Shown: positions 53,967 through 62,607, numbered from the stretch's first letter. The stretch is DNA of 64,000 nt from Syntrophaceae bacterium UBA7520 (GCA_002478265.1 DLNC01000024.1:42082-106081), one strand, 5' to 3'. Translations and numbers: made by a program. The notes: generated by a model from the sequence alone, not told the origin.

Positions 53967-54515
53967 TTAAAAAACAAAAACCGCGGCCGCCATTACCGTG
54001 GTGTAATTATTATTGCGGCAGATTGTCGACTGAGTGACATTCAGCGTGCGGACGATCTTGCCGCTGATTTTGAATATTTCTTTTTTCTCGTCCCAGCTTT
54101 CATCGACGTTGAAATCAATGCCCAAAGTCGAGGCGAGCATCGCCGCGGCCAAATCTTCGGCGTAATCACCCGCCTGTTTTTCGGTCTGGCCGTAGGCGTG
54201 GTGTTCGCTGATATAGCCGTAAGACGATTTATCCGCGGGAATTGCGCAGCCGACCGACGCCGCCAAAAGCCTTTTCGGTTCGTTAGAACAGCAGCGGCTC
54301 AGCACGCAGTAGGTAATTGCTCCGGGCACCAGTGATTTTAGTCCCTGCGCTTTGGAAATCACTTTACAGCCCGGCGGGAAAATACTGGAAACCTGGACAA
54401 TATTGCATTTCTCAATTCCGGCGTCTCTTAAGGCACGCTCAAAGGAATGCAATTCATCTTTGTGCGTGCCCACTCCTTTTGTGAAAAAAATCTTTTTCGG
54501 GACAAAATATTCCAA
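53967..54515 (-). CDS. pdaD: Pyruvoyl-dependent arginine decarboxylase, copy 2
   Basis: 182 residues from a TTG start with AAGGAG at good spacing. Collinear with the copy at 17505 over its whole length, with the same cleavage site (Ser43-Ser44 in VSSIFPPGC). It makes agmatine from arginine after self-cleavage. It sits between a ferritin-like gene and a hydrolase. Two intact copies in one 64-kb stretch suggest separate regulation or substrates. Confidence 0.9.
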   Translation of the reverse strand: MEYFVPKKIFFTKGVGTHKDELHSFERALRDAGIEKCNIVQVSSIFPPGCKVISKAQGLKSLVPGAITYCVLSRCCSNEPKRLLAASVGCAIPADKSSYGYISEHHAYGQTEKQAGDYAEDLAAAMLASTLGIDFNVDESWDEKKEIFKISGKIVRTLNVTQSTICRNNNYTTVMAAAVFVF

Positions 54516-54584
54516 TTTTCGACTCCTTCTTTTCCGCCTTTCCGGCAGAAGCGGTTATTTTTATCAGCAGGCGATAGATTGTTA

Positions 54585-55052
54585 TCATCCCCCGTCGGTC
54601 TGCACAAAAGCCGTGTTGGCGTATAGATATTCAACTTTTTCCTTATGTTTGAGTTCTTCAGACGCCATTTTAAGCAGCATATTCTTTATTTCTCCCTCCG
54701 GATGAAGAGATGCCAGGCCGGTATAAAAATTGTAGGAATTGAGCTCTCTTTCCGCGGCGACAAGATAAACATCTTTGCTGTCCATGTCGCTTTTCACTTC
54801 GGGCGAGTGGAGATATTCGGCGATTTTATAATTGGTTACTTCGCCTGCCCGGGTGGCATTGGCAATAAAACTTTCCTGCCGATAACGCAATAAATATTCT
54901 TTGTGTTTTTTTTCCTCCCCGGCCAGAAAAATCAGCGCATCTTTCGCCGACTTATCCGTGACGATCTGTGATAGTTTCAGGTAAAACTGATTTGCCTCTT
55001 CTTCGTTGGCGATAGCCTTTTCGATTATGGAATCAAGATTTGCATCTTTCAT
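54585..55052 (-). CDS. Rubrerythrin/ferritin-like diiron protein without rubredoxin domain
   Basis: 155 residues from the ATG at 55052 (GAGG upstream); the longer frame runs back through the selenoprotein gene. Two E...ExxH pairs are visible: NEEEANQFY with GEEKKH, and AERELNSYNFY with SEELKH, the four-helix diiron site. No C-terminal CxxC rubredoxin. Likely peroxide reduction or iron handling. 43 bp after the selenoglutaredoxin. Confidence 0.85.
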   Translation of the reverse strand: MKDANLDSIIEKAIANEEEANQFYLKLSQIVTDKSAKDALIFLAGEEKKHKEYLLRYRQESFIANATRAGEVTNYKIAEYLHSPEVKSDMDSKDVYLVAAERELNSYNFYTGLASLHPEGEIKNMLLKMASEELKHKEKVEYLYANTAFVQTDGG

Positions 55053-55076
55053 GATGACCTCACTTTTTAATTTTTT

Positions 55077-55093
55077 GCCGGTTCCCGACCGGC
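55077..55093 (-). promoter_or_regulatory. SECIS element for the C-terminal UGA of the glutaredoxin gene
   Basis: On the minus strand GCCGGT pairs perfectly with ACCGGC around CGGGA, the loop starting 18 nt after UGA-2 with G second. It lies beyond the TAA stop, as is needed for a Sec two codons from the end. Confidence 0.8.
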
Positions 55094-55095
55094 CG

Positions 55096-55311
55096 TTAAA
55101 CTCCTCAGGAGCCACCGAAACCGACGGAAACTTTCTTTCCTTCGACAATCACCGGCACCTGGCGCCTGCCGCCGGAAAGTTTTAGCATTTCCTCAAGCCT
55201 TTCCGGCGCGCTCTTTACGTCGATATAGGTGGCCTTATTCTTATATGCCGCACGGGCTTTGTCCGTATAGGGTCAACCCGCTTTTCCATAGATGATTATT
55301 TTATCCGCCAT
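55096..55311 (-). CDS. Glutaredoxin-like selenoprotein with two in-frame UGAs (Uxx-star type)
   Basis: 71 residues if the UGAs at 55273-55275 (U13) and 55105-55107 (U69) are read as Sec. YGKAGUPYTDKARAAY has the glutaredoxin active site with U in place of the first Cys; VPVIVEGKKVSVGFGGS supplies the cis-Pro and GSH-binding end. It closes SUGV then TAA: Sec two residues before the stop, the arrangement I know as Uxx-star glutaredoxin-like selenoproteins. The frame is open for all 72 codons. The second UGA has a clear SECIS hairpin; the first has a weaker one (lower stem TATA/TATA, upper GCC/GGC, loop CGUGC). No standard ORF covers this gene. Confidence 0.87.
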
Positions 55312-55340
55312 GCTGTTTTCCGAAGCTATAATGTTTTTAG

Positions 55341-55826
55341 TTAATACTCCGTTAAAACAGACAGGCCTCTTTCTCCCACTAAAATGATGCGTGTGTGCGT
55401 CAGGCGGGTGGAGATAACCTTGGCCACGGCCTGCATCACTTTGAAGCCCAAGGCGCAGTCTTCATCCATCAGTTTTCTCAGCTCGAATGAGTCAAAGGCG
55501 ATAAATTTTGTGTCGTCCAGGCAGCGCGCGGCCAGCGTGTAAACATAAGGTTCCACAACCGCCGACCACCCCATCGTCTCGCCCTTGGTGATAATATCCA
55601 CGGTGACCTGCATGGGCGGCTTATTAGGTCCCATTTCCGTATTCATAAAAAGCGCGACTTTTCCTTCTTCAATGATGTACAAGTTACGCGCCACATCACC
55701 TTTCTGATAGAGAGTGGTGCCCGCGGTATATTTTTCTTCTTTGGCCGAAGCCGACATTTTGTTGATTTGATCAGCGCTGAAATCTTTGAAAAAACTAAAA
55801 TCCTTTAGGGGGAACTTGTTCGCCAT
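55341..55826 (-). CDS. Cyclic nucleotide-binding domain protein (no HTH)
   Basis: 161 residues. A Crp-type beta-roll (FFKDFSADQINKMSASAKEEKYTAGTTLYQKGD ... LYIIEEGKVALF) with a partial phosphate-binding cassette (KGETMGWSAVVEPYVYTLAARC). The protein ends about where the DNA-binding domain of Crp/Fnr would begin, so it senses but does not obviously bind DNA. It is 29 bp upstream of the selenoglutaredoxin and heads that operon. GGAG precedes the ATG. Confidence 0.88.
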   Translation of the reverse strand: MANKFPLKDFSFFKDFSADQINKMSASAKEEKYTAGTTLYQKGDVARNLYIIEEGKVALFMNTEMGPNKPPMQVTVDIITKGETMGWSAVVEPYVYTLAARCLDDTKFIAFDSFELRKLMDEDCALGFKVMQAVAKVISTRLTHTRIILVGERGLSVLTEY

Positions 55827-56003
55827 ATACGAACTCCTTTCTTTTACTAATAAATATTTGACTGTTTTATATCAGCGTTTGACGCCATATTCCACAAAAT
55901 TATTTATGCGGATAAATTAAAATATCCCATCTATCCGTTTACCCTTGCCCTAATTGTAAAAAAAGACTATAAAAGTATACAAAATTAAAGCAAGAAAATT
56001 TTT

Positions 56004-57368
56004 ATGGGCAAACCGTGTAAAATAGCCGTTCTAATTTTCATCTTTTTGCTGGCGGGTTGTTTCCCCCGCGCAGAATTAATCAAGGATGTCACCGAGCTTA
56101 GTCAGGACCATGCGCTTTATTATAAGAATGCGCTGAAATCGGAAGCGGTCTTTACACAGCAGGTGCAGCGGCAATATGATGAAGATTATAATATAATTCA
56201 TTTTTCCATGTGGCATCAGCGCGAGCCGTTTCATGCCCGGCCCGAAAGAGTTGTGCTGGATTTCCAGAAATTTAAGAAAACCCCGGGTTTCGGTGAGAAT
56301 AGAATAAGGCACACGACGGCCTGGATAAAAAAACTAGAGCAAAACGCGTCTTTGAGCGGCTATCCCAATGCCCTTTATCCGGCGATCACTACGAGAAATA
56401 CCAATATGCGCGTCCTGCCGACGCAGGGGGCTCATTTCAGCAGTCCCAACGCCGACAGCTCCGGCTGGCCGTTTGACAATATGCAGAGATCGGCCGTGGC
56501 GGCCAACACCCCGATTTTTGTCTGCCACATCAGCGCCGATAAATCCTGGGCGCTGGTGGAAACAAGTTTTACTTTCGGATGGATTCCCATCGAAGACAGC
56601 GCCATGGTGGATGAGGCCTTTATCCGCCAATGGGACACAGGCCGTTACGCCGTCATCACCGCTAATCAGACCTCCGTATTGGATGAAAACGAAAAGTTCA
56701 TTTTGCGCGCGTCCATCGGGCATATTTTTCCGCTGGTCAGGGAGATGCCCGAAAAGCTTACGATACTGGTTGCCGCCGCCGATGAAAACGGAAACGCGGT
56801 GATTAAAAACGGTTTTGTTCCCCGTGAGCAGGCCGCGGTAAAGCCGCTGCGTTTTAATTACGATAACGTAACCAAAATCGCCAATGAATTGCTGGGTGAG
56901 GCATACGGCTGGGGCGGTCTCTATGGGAACCGCGACTGCTCGGCGATGACCAGAGACTTTTTTGCGCCTTTCGGCATCTGGCTGCCACGCCATTCAGCGG
57001 ATCAGGTCAATGAAGTAGGGCAATATTTTGACCTGCGGGGTTTGACTGCGGAAGAAAAGGAAAAAATGATTATCGAGCAGGGCCTGCCCTATTTGAGCCT
57101 TTTATGGTTCCGCGGCCATGTCATGCTTTATATCGGCCAAAAAAATGGCCAGGCGCTGGTTTTCCACAATATCTGGGGGATAAGAATAAAAGACGAGACA
57201 GGAACAAACGGCCGGAAAATAATCGGGCAGTCTGTAATAACAACCCTGCGTCCCGGAGCGGAATTAGACGGCATTGACATTCTGGATGGATATTTAATCG
57301 ATAAAATAGCCGCCATGAATGTATTGGTACCTGTTCAATCGGGCCCCTCGGGCTCTGCCTCGGATTAA
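56004..57368 (+). CDS. SH3-NlpC/P60 lipoprotein, peptidoglycan hydrolase
   Basis: 454 residues. Lipobox LAGC (Cys19). A middle SH3-like part (NTNMRVLPTQGAHFSS, SFTFGWIPIED) precedes a C-terminal NlpC/P60 domain with nucleophile Cys312 (GNRDCSAM) and His372 (FRGHVMLYIG). It cleaves stem peptides at the outer-membrane inner face. Close to E. coli-type YkfC-like endopeptidases. The truA start follows the stop directly. Confidence 0.9.
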   Translation: MGKPCKIAVLIFIFLLAGCFPRAELIKDVTELSQDHALYYKNALKSEAVFTQQVQRQYDEDYNIIHFSMWHQREPFHARPERVVLDFQKFKKTPGFGENRIRHTTAWIKKLEQNASLSGYPNALYPAITTRNTNMRVLPTQGAHFSSPNADSSGWPFDNMQRSAVAANTPIFVCHISADKSWALVETSFTFGWIPIEDSAMVDEAFIRQWDTGRYAVITANQTSVLDENEKFILRASIGHIFPLVREMPEKLTILVAAADENGNAVIKNGFVPREQAAVKPLRFNYDNVTKIANELLGEAYGWGGLYGNRDCSAMTRDFFAPFGIWLPRHSADQVNEVGQYFDLRGLTAEEKEKMIIEQGLPYLSLLWFRGHVMLYIGQKNGQALVFHNIWGIRIKDETGTNGRKIIGQSVITTLRPGAELDGIDILDGYLIDKIAAMNVLVPVQSGPSGSASD

Positions 57369-57369
57369 A

Positions 57370-58146
57370 ATGCCTAAATATAAACTTGTTTTGGAATACG
57401 ACGGTACGAATTACCGCGGCTGGCAGGCACAAAAAAACGCCAGAAGCGTTCAGGGGACGCTTATCAAAATTGCCGGAGATATTTTCGGCAAGCCCCTTGA
57501 CGTTCAGGGTGCGGGTAGGACGGACGCCGGCGTGCACGCGCTTGCCCAGGTCGCGCATCTTGATATTAACCGAAAAATAAATCCGGAGACGCTGCGGATG
57601 AATTTAAACGATGCTCTTCCCGCCAGCATCAATATTTTAAGCGTGAAAAATGTGCCGCTACGTTTTCACGCGCGCCACGATGCGGTAAGCCGCAGCTATC
57701 TGTATCTCATCGCACTCAGGCGCACGGCGTTTGGCAAGCGTTATGTCTGGTGGGTGAAAGACCGGCTTGATTTTGACCGCATGCGCCAGGCGCTGGGCGT
57801 CTTTCATGGTTTTCATGATTTTAGCTCCTTTGCTGACAAAAGAATGGATAAAAACGTTTCCACGCAAGTCAACGTGGAAAAAGTGGAAATAATAAAAGCG
57901 GAGGGAATGATCGCTTTGCGGATTGTTGCCTCGCATTTTCTCTGGAAAATGGTGCGCCGCATCGTCGGAGTTACCGTGGAGGCGGGACGCGGAAACTTAT
58001 CCCGCAGCCGCGTTGAAAATCTGCTGGCAAGTCATTCGGAAATGCCCGCCCATTTCACCGCGCCGCCTTCCGGCTTGTTTCTGGAAAGAGTTCTTTATGC
58101 CGGCGACAGGCTGCCGGAAATGAAATTACCGCTTCGCCTGCTGTAA
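57370..58146 (+). CDS. truA: tRNA pseudouridine synthase A
   Basis: 258 residues from ATG 57370, adjacent to the preceding stop. Converts U38-40 of tRNA anticodon stems to pseudouridine. The catalytic Asp is in GAGRTDAGVHALAQ; YDGTNYRGWQ and FLWKMVRRIVG are family blocks. Confidence 0.96.
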   Translation: MPKYKLVLEYDGTNYRGWQAQKNARSVQGTLIKIAGDIFGKPLDVQGAGRTDAGVHALAQVAHLDINRKINPETLRMNLNDALPASINILSVKNVPLRFHARHDAVSRSYLYLIALRRTAFGKRYVWWVKDRLDFDRMRQALGVFHGFHDFSSFADKRMDKNVSTQVNVEKVEIIKAEGMIALRIVASHFLWKMVRRIVGVTVEAGRGNLSRSRVENLLASHSEMPAHFTAPPSGLFLERVLYAGDRLPEMKLPLRLL

Positions 58147-58749
58147 CCGGTAATGACCCTGATGCATTTCCATTTCATGATCCGGATAAGGCTCAAATAA
58201 AGATGTAAGTTCCGCTTTTTCAAATTTAACATTATCCAGCCACAAAGATTGCTTTTCGGCGGGGATAATTACCGGCATGCGATTATGGATCTGCTCAACA
58301 AGTTTATTGGGTGAAGTTGTTATGATGACAAAGGCGTTATCTTTTTTCTGCTCGGAATTATCTTCATAAAGGCCGGCCAGTCCCAAAAGCCCCCTGTCTT
58401 TTAGGGAAAAATAAAATTGGTTTTTTTCTTTGGACCACTCATAAAATCCGTTGGCGGGAATCAGGCAGCGGCGATGGCGGAAAGAATCCTTGAATGTTGC
58501 TTTTTCCGATAATGTTTCCGCGCGCGCGTTGATAATCAGTTTGGCTGTGTCTTTTTTTGGCCAGGAAGGAGAAAAGCCCCAGAGCATGTTGAGCAGGCGG
58601 TTTTGTTCGCCTGCGGCAATGACGCACGCGGATTTTTGCCCCGGGCGGACATCACCGTGGGGGAGAAAAGCATTCGCATCGCTTTCAACCAGATTGAATT
58701 CTTCGACAATCTGGTTGAAATTACTGACCAAAACATATCTGCCGCACAT
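58126..58749 (-). CDS. SRAP-domain protein (HMCES/YedK family)
   Basis: 207 residues. Catalytic Cys2 (MCGRYVL), RPGQKS and NARAETLSEKATF are the SRAP marks; it cross-links to abasic sites in single-stranded DNA to protect them. Cys2 needs Met removal. Its 3' end overlaps truA by 21 bp on the opposite strand. Confidence 0.92.
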   Translation of the reverse strand: MCGRYVLVSNFNQIVEEFNLVESDANAFLPHGDVRPGQKSACVIAAGEQNRLLNMLWGFSPSWPKKDTAKLIINARAETLSEKATFKDSFRHRRCLIPANGFYEWSKEKNQFYFSLKDRGLLGLAGLYEDNSEQKKDNAFVIITTSPNKLVEQIHNRMPVIIPAEKQSLWLDNVKFEKAELTSLFEPYPDHEMEMHQGHYRLQQAKR

Positions 58750-58856
58750 ATCCGTCCGATAAAAGACCTTTTTTGTTGCTTTTCAAAAAATGCCGACTGA
58801 TTTCAGGCAGAATTAGCGAGGAAGCAAAAGCCGCTTATAAAGTCCTTAGCGCGACG

Positions 58857-59108
58857 TTAGCGTTTCTTTTTCTTGGCAGGATTCTTTTTCGCCGCGGCTT
58901 TGTGGGCCGGTTTCTTCGGGGCCTTCTTTATGGGCGCTTTAGCTTTTTTTGCCGCCGGTTTTTTCTTGGGAGGCGCCGGCCCTTTATTGATCATCGGTTC
59001 TTCGCAGCAGATAACCCCGACATTGGCGCAGCCGCATTCTTCCTCGACAATGGCCGTAAGCCCGCAAACCTCGCAATACAGAACATCTCCCTTTTTTGCT
59101 CTGGACAT
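58857..59108 (-). CDS. Desulforedoxin-like domain fused to a histone-H1-like Lys/Ala/Pro tail
   Basis: 83 residues from ATG 59108 (AGGAGG with 8-nt spacing). Residues 1-38 carry four metal ligands in CEVCG and ECGCANVGVICCEEPM, like the Cys4 iron site of desulforedoxin or the N-terminal domain of desulfoferrodoxin. The other half is almost only Lys, Ala and Pro, like histone H1 or bacterial HC1-type DNA-binding tails. The combination suggests a DNA- or RNA-associated iron/redox protein; this is inference. Confidence 0.75.
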   Translation of the reverse strand: MSRAKKGDVLYCEVCGLTAIVEEECGCANVGVICCEEPMINKGPAPPKKKPAAKKAKAPIKKAPKKPAHKAAAKKNPAKKKKR

Positions 59109-59218
59109 CAATTTTTCCTCCTGTATGCTGTGGATAATTACGGGCGATTGTATTTTAAAAGCGCTGATCTTTCAAGCACATAATGACATTTTTTTAATTT
59201 TTTTTATGTATTGACAAC

Positions 59219-59246
59219 TTGACTTTCGATGCCTCTTTGATATGAT
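59219..59246 (+). promoter_or_regulatory. Promoter of the alanine racemase gene
   Basis: TTGACT at 59219-59224 and TATGAT at 59241-59246, 16 bp apart (another TTGACA starts at 59211). Confidence 0.65.
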
Positions 59247-59336
59247 TTTGCCGCTAAAACGGGAAAATAATCAATGAACACGTCGCTGAAAATCATCTCT
59301 TTGAAGGGTTTGCAAAAGCAACAAGATTGATACATT

Positions 59337-61283
59337 ATGCCACTGAAAAAGGAACAGAAATACCGCAGCTGGGTGGAAGTAGATCTGGATAACTTTGCTG
59401 CGAATCTCAAAGAGATAAAAAGACTCATCGGCCCTGACGTTGATTTTATGCAGACGGTGAAGGCTGACGCTTACGGTCATGGCGCCATTGAAATATCCAA
59501 CTCCGCCTTGAAAAACGGCGCGAAAATGCTGGGCGTGGCTAACGCCGACGAAGGTGTGCAGCTGCGCATTAGCGGCATCGAAGCGCCGATAGTTATTCTG
59601 GGGCCTTCCACGGGTCCGGAAATTGACGACATCATCAAATACAACTTGACGGCTTCTGTTTCCGACATCGCTTTTGCCCGGCAGTTGCAGAAAGCATTGG
59701 AACAGGCCGGGCGCAAGTTGCCGGTGCATATTGAAGTGGACACGGGCATGGGACGCGGCGGCACGATGCGCTCTGAAGCGCTCAAGTTGGTAAGTGATAT
59801 ATCCAAACTCGCTAACATCAACATAGAAGGAATTTTCAGTCACTATGCCGCCAGTGAAGTGATTGTTCCCAACAATCACCGCCAATGGCAGCTCTTCAGT
59901 GAGCTTTTGGCTGAACTGGAGAACGCGGGATTCTACATTCCCCTGCGCCACATGGACAACAGCGGCGCTATTATGAATTATCCCGCTTTTAGATTGAATA
60001 TGGTGCGCCCGGGTCTGATGGCTTACGGCATTCATCCTTCTGAACAGACACAGTCCAAGGCGATGCTTATGCCGGTGATGTCATTCAAGACCAGTGTTGT
60101 CTTGCTCAAGGATTTTCCCGCCAATTACGGCATCGGCTACGGCGGGACTTATGTCACCAGAAAGCCTTCGCGCATTGCGACAATCCCCGTGGGCTACGGC
60201 GACGGTTACGCGTTTATTCTTTCCAATCTGGGCGAAGCGCTGATTGGCGGACAGCGCGCGCCGATTGTGGGAAGAATATCGATGGATATGTGCGCGGTGG
60301 ATGTAACGCATATTCCGCAATGCGCTCTGGGCGATGAAGTTGTTCTGCTGGGAAAGCAGGGAAATGAACGAATCAACGCCGATGACATCGCCAGGAAGGC
60401 AAAAACAATCAGCTATGAGGTGCTTTGCGCCCTGGGAAAAAGGGCGCCGCGGATTTTTGTGCAAAAGGGGAAAGCGAACACAGTAGAGCCGCGCCTGCGC
60501 AGAATTTTTATTCCCGATGAGGAAAAATCAATTTCCCGCATCGATAACATCATCCGTCATTGCCTGCAGACGCGCGCGCGCAATGAGGAGCTGGGTAACG
60601 CCATTTACTATGAAATGTTTGAAACGCTCTTCGGCAAGGAAGACCGCCAGCTCGAACTGCGCTCGTCTTTCAAATATGATATCCGCATCGCGCAGATGCC
60701 GAAGTCCAAGGCCAACGGCCGGAGCAGTTTCCGCGTCAATACGAGCATCAGCTACAAAAAAGTAATCAGGGATGATGTTTTCATGATCGGCTGCGCCGCC
60801 GACAACAAGCAGCTTGCTGCGCTGTTTGAAGACCCGCTTTGCGAATACCGCTGGTTGCTGGGTGAGGCCAAAGGGATGGATTTGGCGCGGGATTTCAAGG
60901 TGGAAAAAGTCCTTGTCGACAACCGGCAGGTTGGAATTACCGCAATGAAAAAAACGGCCCGCGGCTATGAAGTTTGGTGCGGCGCGGATTTTCTCAAGGA
61001 TAAAGTAAACAAGGAAGCAGAAATTGAGATAGAAATAACCACCAAGCAGTCCAAAGACAACAAAATATTTCCGGTGTATCTGGTTTATCCGACGCGCGGT
61101 GTGGAGATTAGCTTTAGTTACGAAAAAGCGAAACTCAAAAACGTGCGGGAGGAAAGTTTCTTTGCCGGAAGGCATCCTGCCCCTGTGGTTAAATCTGCCA
61201 GGGGAAAATACATCAAAGTTAAAGTATCAGATAAGGAATGGATATTCCCTACGAGCGGTGTCATATTCTTCTGGGACATCTAA
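59337..61283 (+). CDS. alr: Alanine racemase fused to a C-terminal domain of unknown function
   Basis: 648 residues, against about 370 for normal Alr. Residues 1-380 are complete Alr: PLP Lys43 in VKADAYGHG, VDTGMGRGG, GYGDGYAF, VGRISMDMCAVD with the catalytic region, ending KRAPRIFV. It makes D-Ala for peptidoglycan. About 265 residues follow, with two parts: a helical segment (ISRIDNIIRHCLQTRARNEELG) and a beta-rich end (GYEVWCGADFLKD ... VRVESFF-like, DKEWIFPTSGVIFFW). I do not recognise this extension. It lies near mrr and ddl. Confidence 0.88.
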   Translation: MPLKKEQKYRSWVEVDLDNFAANLKEIKRLIGPDVDFMQTVKADAYGHGAIEISNSALKNGAKMLGVANADEGVQLRISGIEAPIVILGPSTGPEIDDIIKYNLTASVSDIAFARQLQKALEQAGRKLPVHIEVDTGMGRGGTMRSEALKLVSDISKLANINIEGIFSHYAASEVIVPNNHRQWQLFSELLAELENAGFYIPLRHMDNSGAIMNYPAFRLNMVRPGLMAYGIHPSEQTQSKAMLMPVMSFKTSVVLLKDFPANYGIGYGGTYVTRKPSRIATIPVGYGDGYAFILSNLGEALIGGQRAPIVGRISMDMCAVDVTHIPQCALGDEVVLLGKQGNERINADDIARKAKTISYEVLCALGKRAPRIFVQKGKANTVEPRLRRIFIPDEEKSISRIDNIIRHCLQTRARNEELGNAIYYEMFETLFGKEDRQLELRSSFKYDIRIAQMPKSKANGRSSFRVNTSISYKKVIRDDVFMIGCAADNKQLAALFEDPLCEYRWLLGEAKGMDLARDFKVEKVLVDNRQVGITAMKKTARGYEVWCGADFLKDKVNKEAEIEIEITTKQSKDNKIFPVYLVYPTRGVEISFSYEKAKLKNVREESFFAGRHPAPVVKSARGKYIKVKVSDKEWIFPTSGVIFFWDI

Positions 61284-61415
61284 CATACCCCTTCGCTTTC
61301 TTCGTCTAGCTTTGTTGTCTGCGTCGTCGGCTTCCTCGACGTATTTTCATATACGCCTGCGGAGCCCCCTTCTTGTCGCCTCGTTATCCTTTGAAATCGA
61401 ACGGGTATAAAATTA

Positions 61416-61604
61416 TTACTTACTTCTTTCCAGCAAAAGCCAGATGGCCAGCAGAATCAGGAATATGGCGGCCAACGCGCTGGGCCACAAAGGAACGGTG
61501 ATATCTCCGGCGACAACAGTGACCTTGGAAAAGAAGCGGCACAACTGGGCGACAGCCATCAGAAAAAACACAATAGCTGCTACTAATGATGCGGGTCGTT
61601 TCAT
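61416..61604 (-). CDS. Small two-helix membrane protein
   Basis: 62 residues from ATG 61604 with GAGGAGG upstream. Two membrane helices (PASLVAAIVFFLMAVAQLCRFF and ALAAIFLILLAIWLLLERSK). Function unknown. It lies between alr and the endonuclease gene. Confidence 0.7.
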   Translation of the reverse strand: MKRPASLVAAIVFFLMAVAQLCRFFSKVTVVAGDITVPLWPSALAAIFLILLAIWLLLERSK

Positions 61605-61637
61605 GTTACACCTCCTCATTTAATTTTAAGCAGTTAG

Positions 61638-62552
61638 TTATTCCTCGCCGAAATAATCATTATCAATACGTTTTACTTCGTATTTTGCGATAGAAGAGAC
61701 ACCCAAATCATAATCAATAATCAACTGAGCAAGTCTTTCTCCATCAATTAGTACAATTTTCGTTTCGTTCTTTGGGGTATATTCTATGGCTTCCTTTGAA
61801 AAGGAAGAAGTTGTTATGAAAATCCCCTTTTTGGCTCCCTGACCAGCAAGGGCTCCCACAAATTTTTGGATTTCTGGTCTACCTACAATATTTCCGGGTT
61901 GCCATCTCTTTGCCTGTAAATATATTACATCAAGTCCGAGCTTATCTTCTTTAATTGTTCCGTCTATTCCTTCGTCGTTAGTTTTCCCTATTGCTTTTCC
62001 CGCATCTTTTATAGAACCACCATAGCCCATTTTCACTATAAGATCGACGACGAGTTTTTCAAAAAAAGCTGGTGGTAAGTTGATTATTTTGTTTAATAAA
62101 TCTTGAGATAAAGATTTTCTAATTTTTTGATAGGAATATTCTAGAATCTCTTCTGGTGTTTGGTTATTAGAAATATCTTCTTTGTCTTCTATTTCGAGCG
62201 CTTCTTTTTTTGTCGTTCTGAATTCGATGAATTCGGGGAATTGTTCTAGATATTTAACATCTATTTTATCAGGTTTTTGCACTAAGGCATTTATTCCCCT
62301 TTTTGTAATTTGATTCACACCGCGCCTAGGCGATTCTATTAATGCTGCTTTCTTTAAATATGTTCTTGCCCAACCAACCCGATTATCAAATATAGCTTGT
62401 TGGCCGCTTGGTAAAAGCTCTTTTCTCTCCTCATCAGTAAGGTTAAATTTGCTTGCCAAGAATTCGACCATTTCTCTAAAAGTATGCTCTTTCGAATCGG
62501 ATAATAATTCTAGCAAGGGAAGCATTATTGATTGATAATCAGGTATGGCCAT
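61638..62552 (-). CDS. mrr: Mrr-type restriction endonuclease
   Basis: 304 residues. N-terminal winged helix (EHTFREMVEFLASKFNLTDEER ... KKAALIESPRRGVNQIT) and a C-terminal PD-(D/E)xK domain with GIDGTIKEDKLGLDVIYLQAKRW (catalytic Asp and QAK). Mrr cuts methylated foreign DNA. Base composition is visibly AT-richer than the genes around it, which suggests recent transfer; it separates alr from ddl. GGAGG precedes the ATG. Confidence 0.9.
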   Translation of the reverse strand: MAIPDYQSIMLPLLELLSDSKEHTFREMVEFLASKFNLTDEERKELLPSGQQAIFDNRVGWARTYLKKAALIESPRRGVNQITKRGINALVQKPDKIDVKYLEQFPEFIEFRTTKKEALEIEDKEDISNNQTPEEILEYSYQKIRKSLSQDLLNKIINLPPAFFEKLVVDLIVKMGYGGSIKDAGKAIGKTNDEGIDGTIKEDKLGLDVIYLQAKRWQPGNIVGRPEIQKFVGALAGQGAKKGIFITTSSFSKEAIEYTPKNETKIVLIDGERLAQLIIDYDLGVSSIAKYEVKRIDNDYFGEE

Positions 62553-62607
62553 TATTTATTGCCTCCTTTATTAATAACTTGATAGAAGCTTGTATCAATC
62601 AAATTCT

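Noticed and set aside
55240..55272. SECIS hairpin for the first UGA of the glutaredoxin gene
   Set aside because: A plausible but weak structure (3-bp upper stem); kept as a remark, not as a separate feature.
61290..61400. Possible dispersed palindromic repeat after alr (CGACGTAT ... ATACGCC)
   Set aside because: Only one copy in the window and weak symmetry; cannot be supported here.
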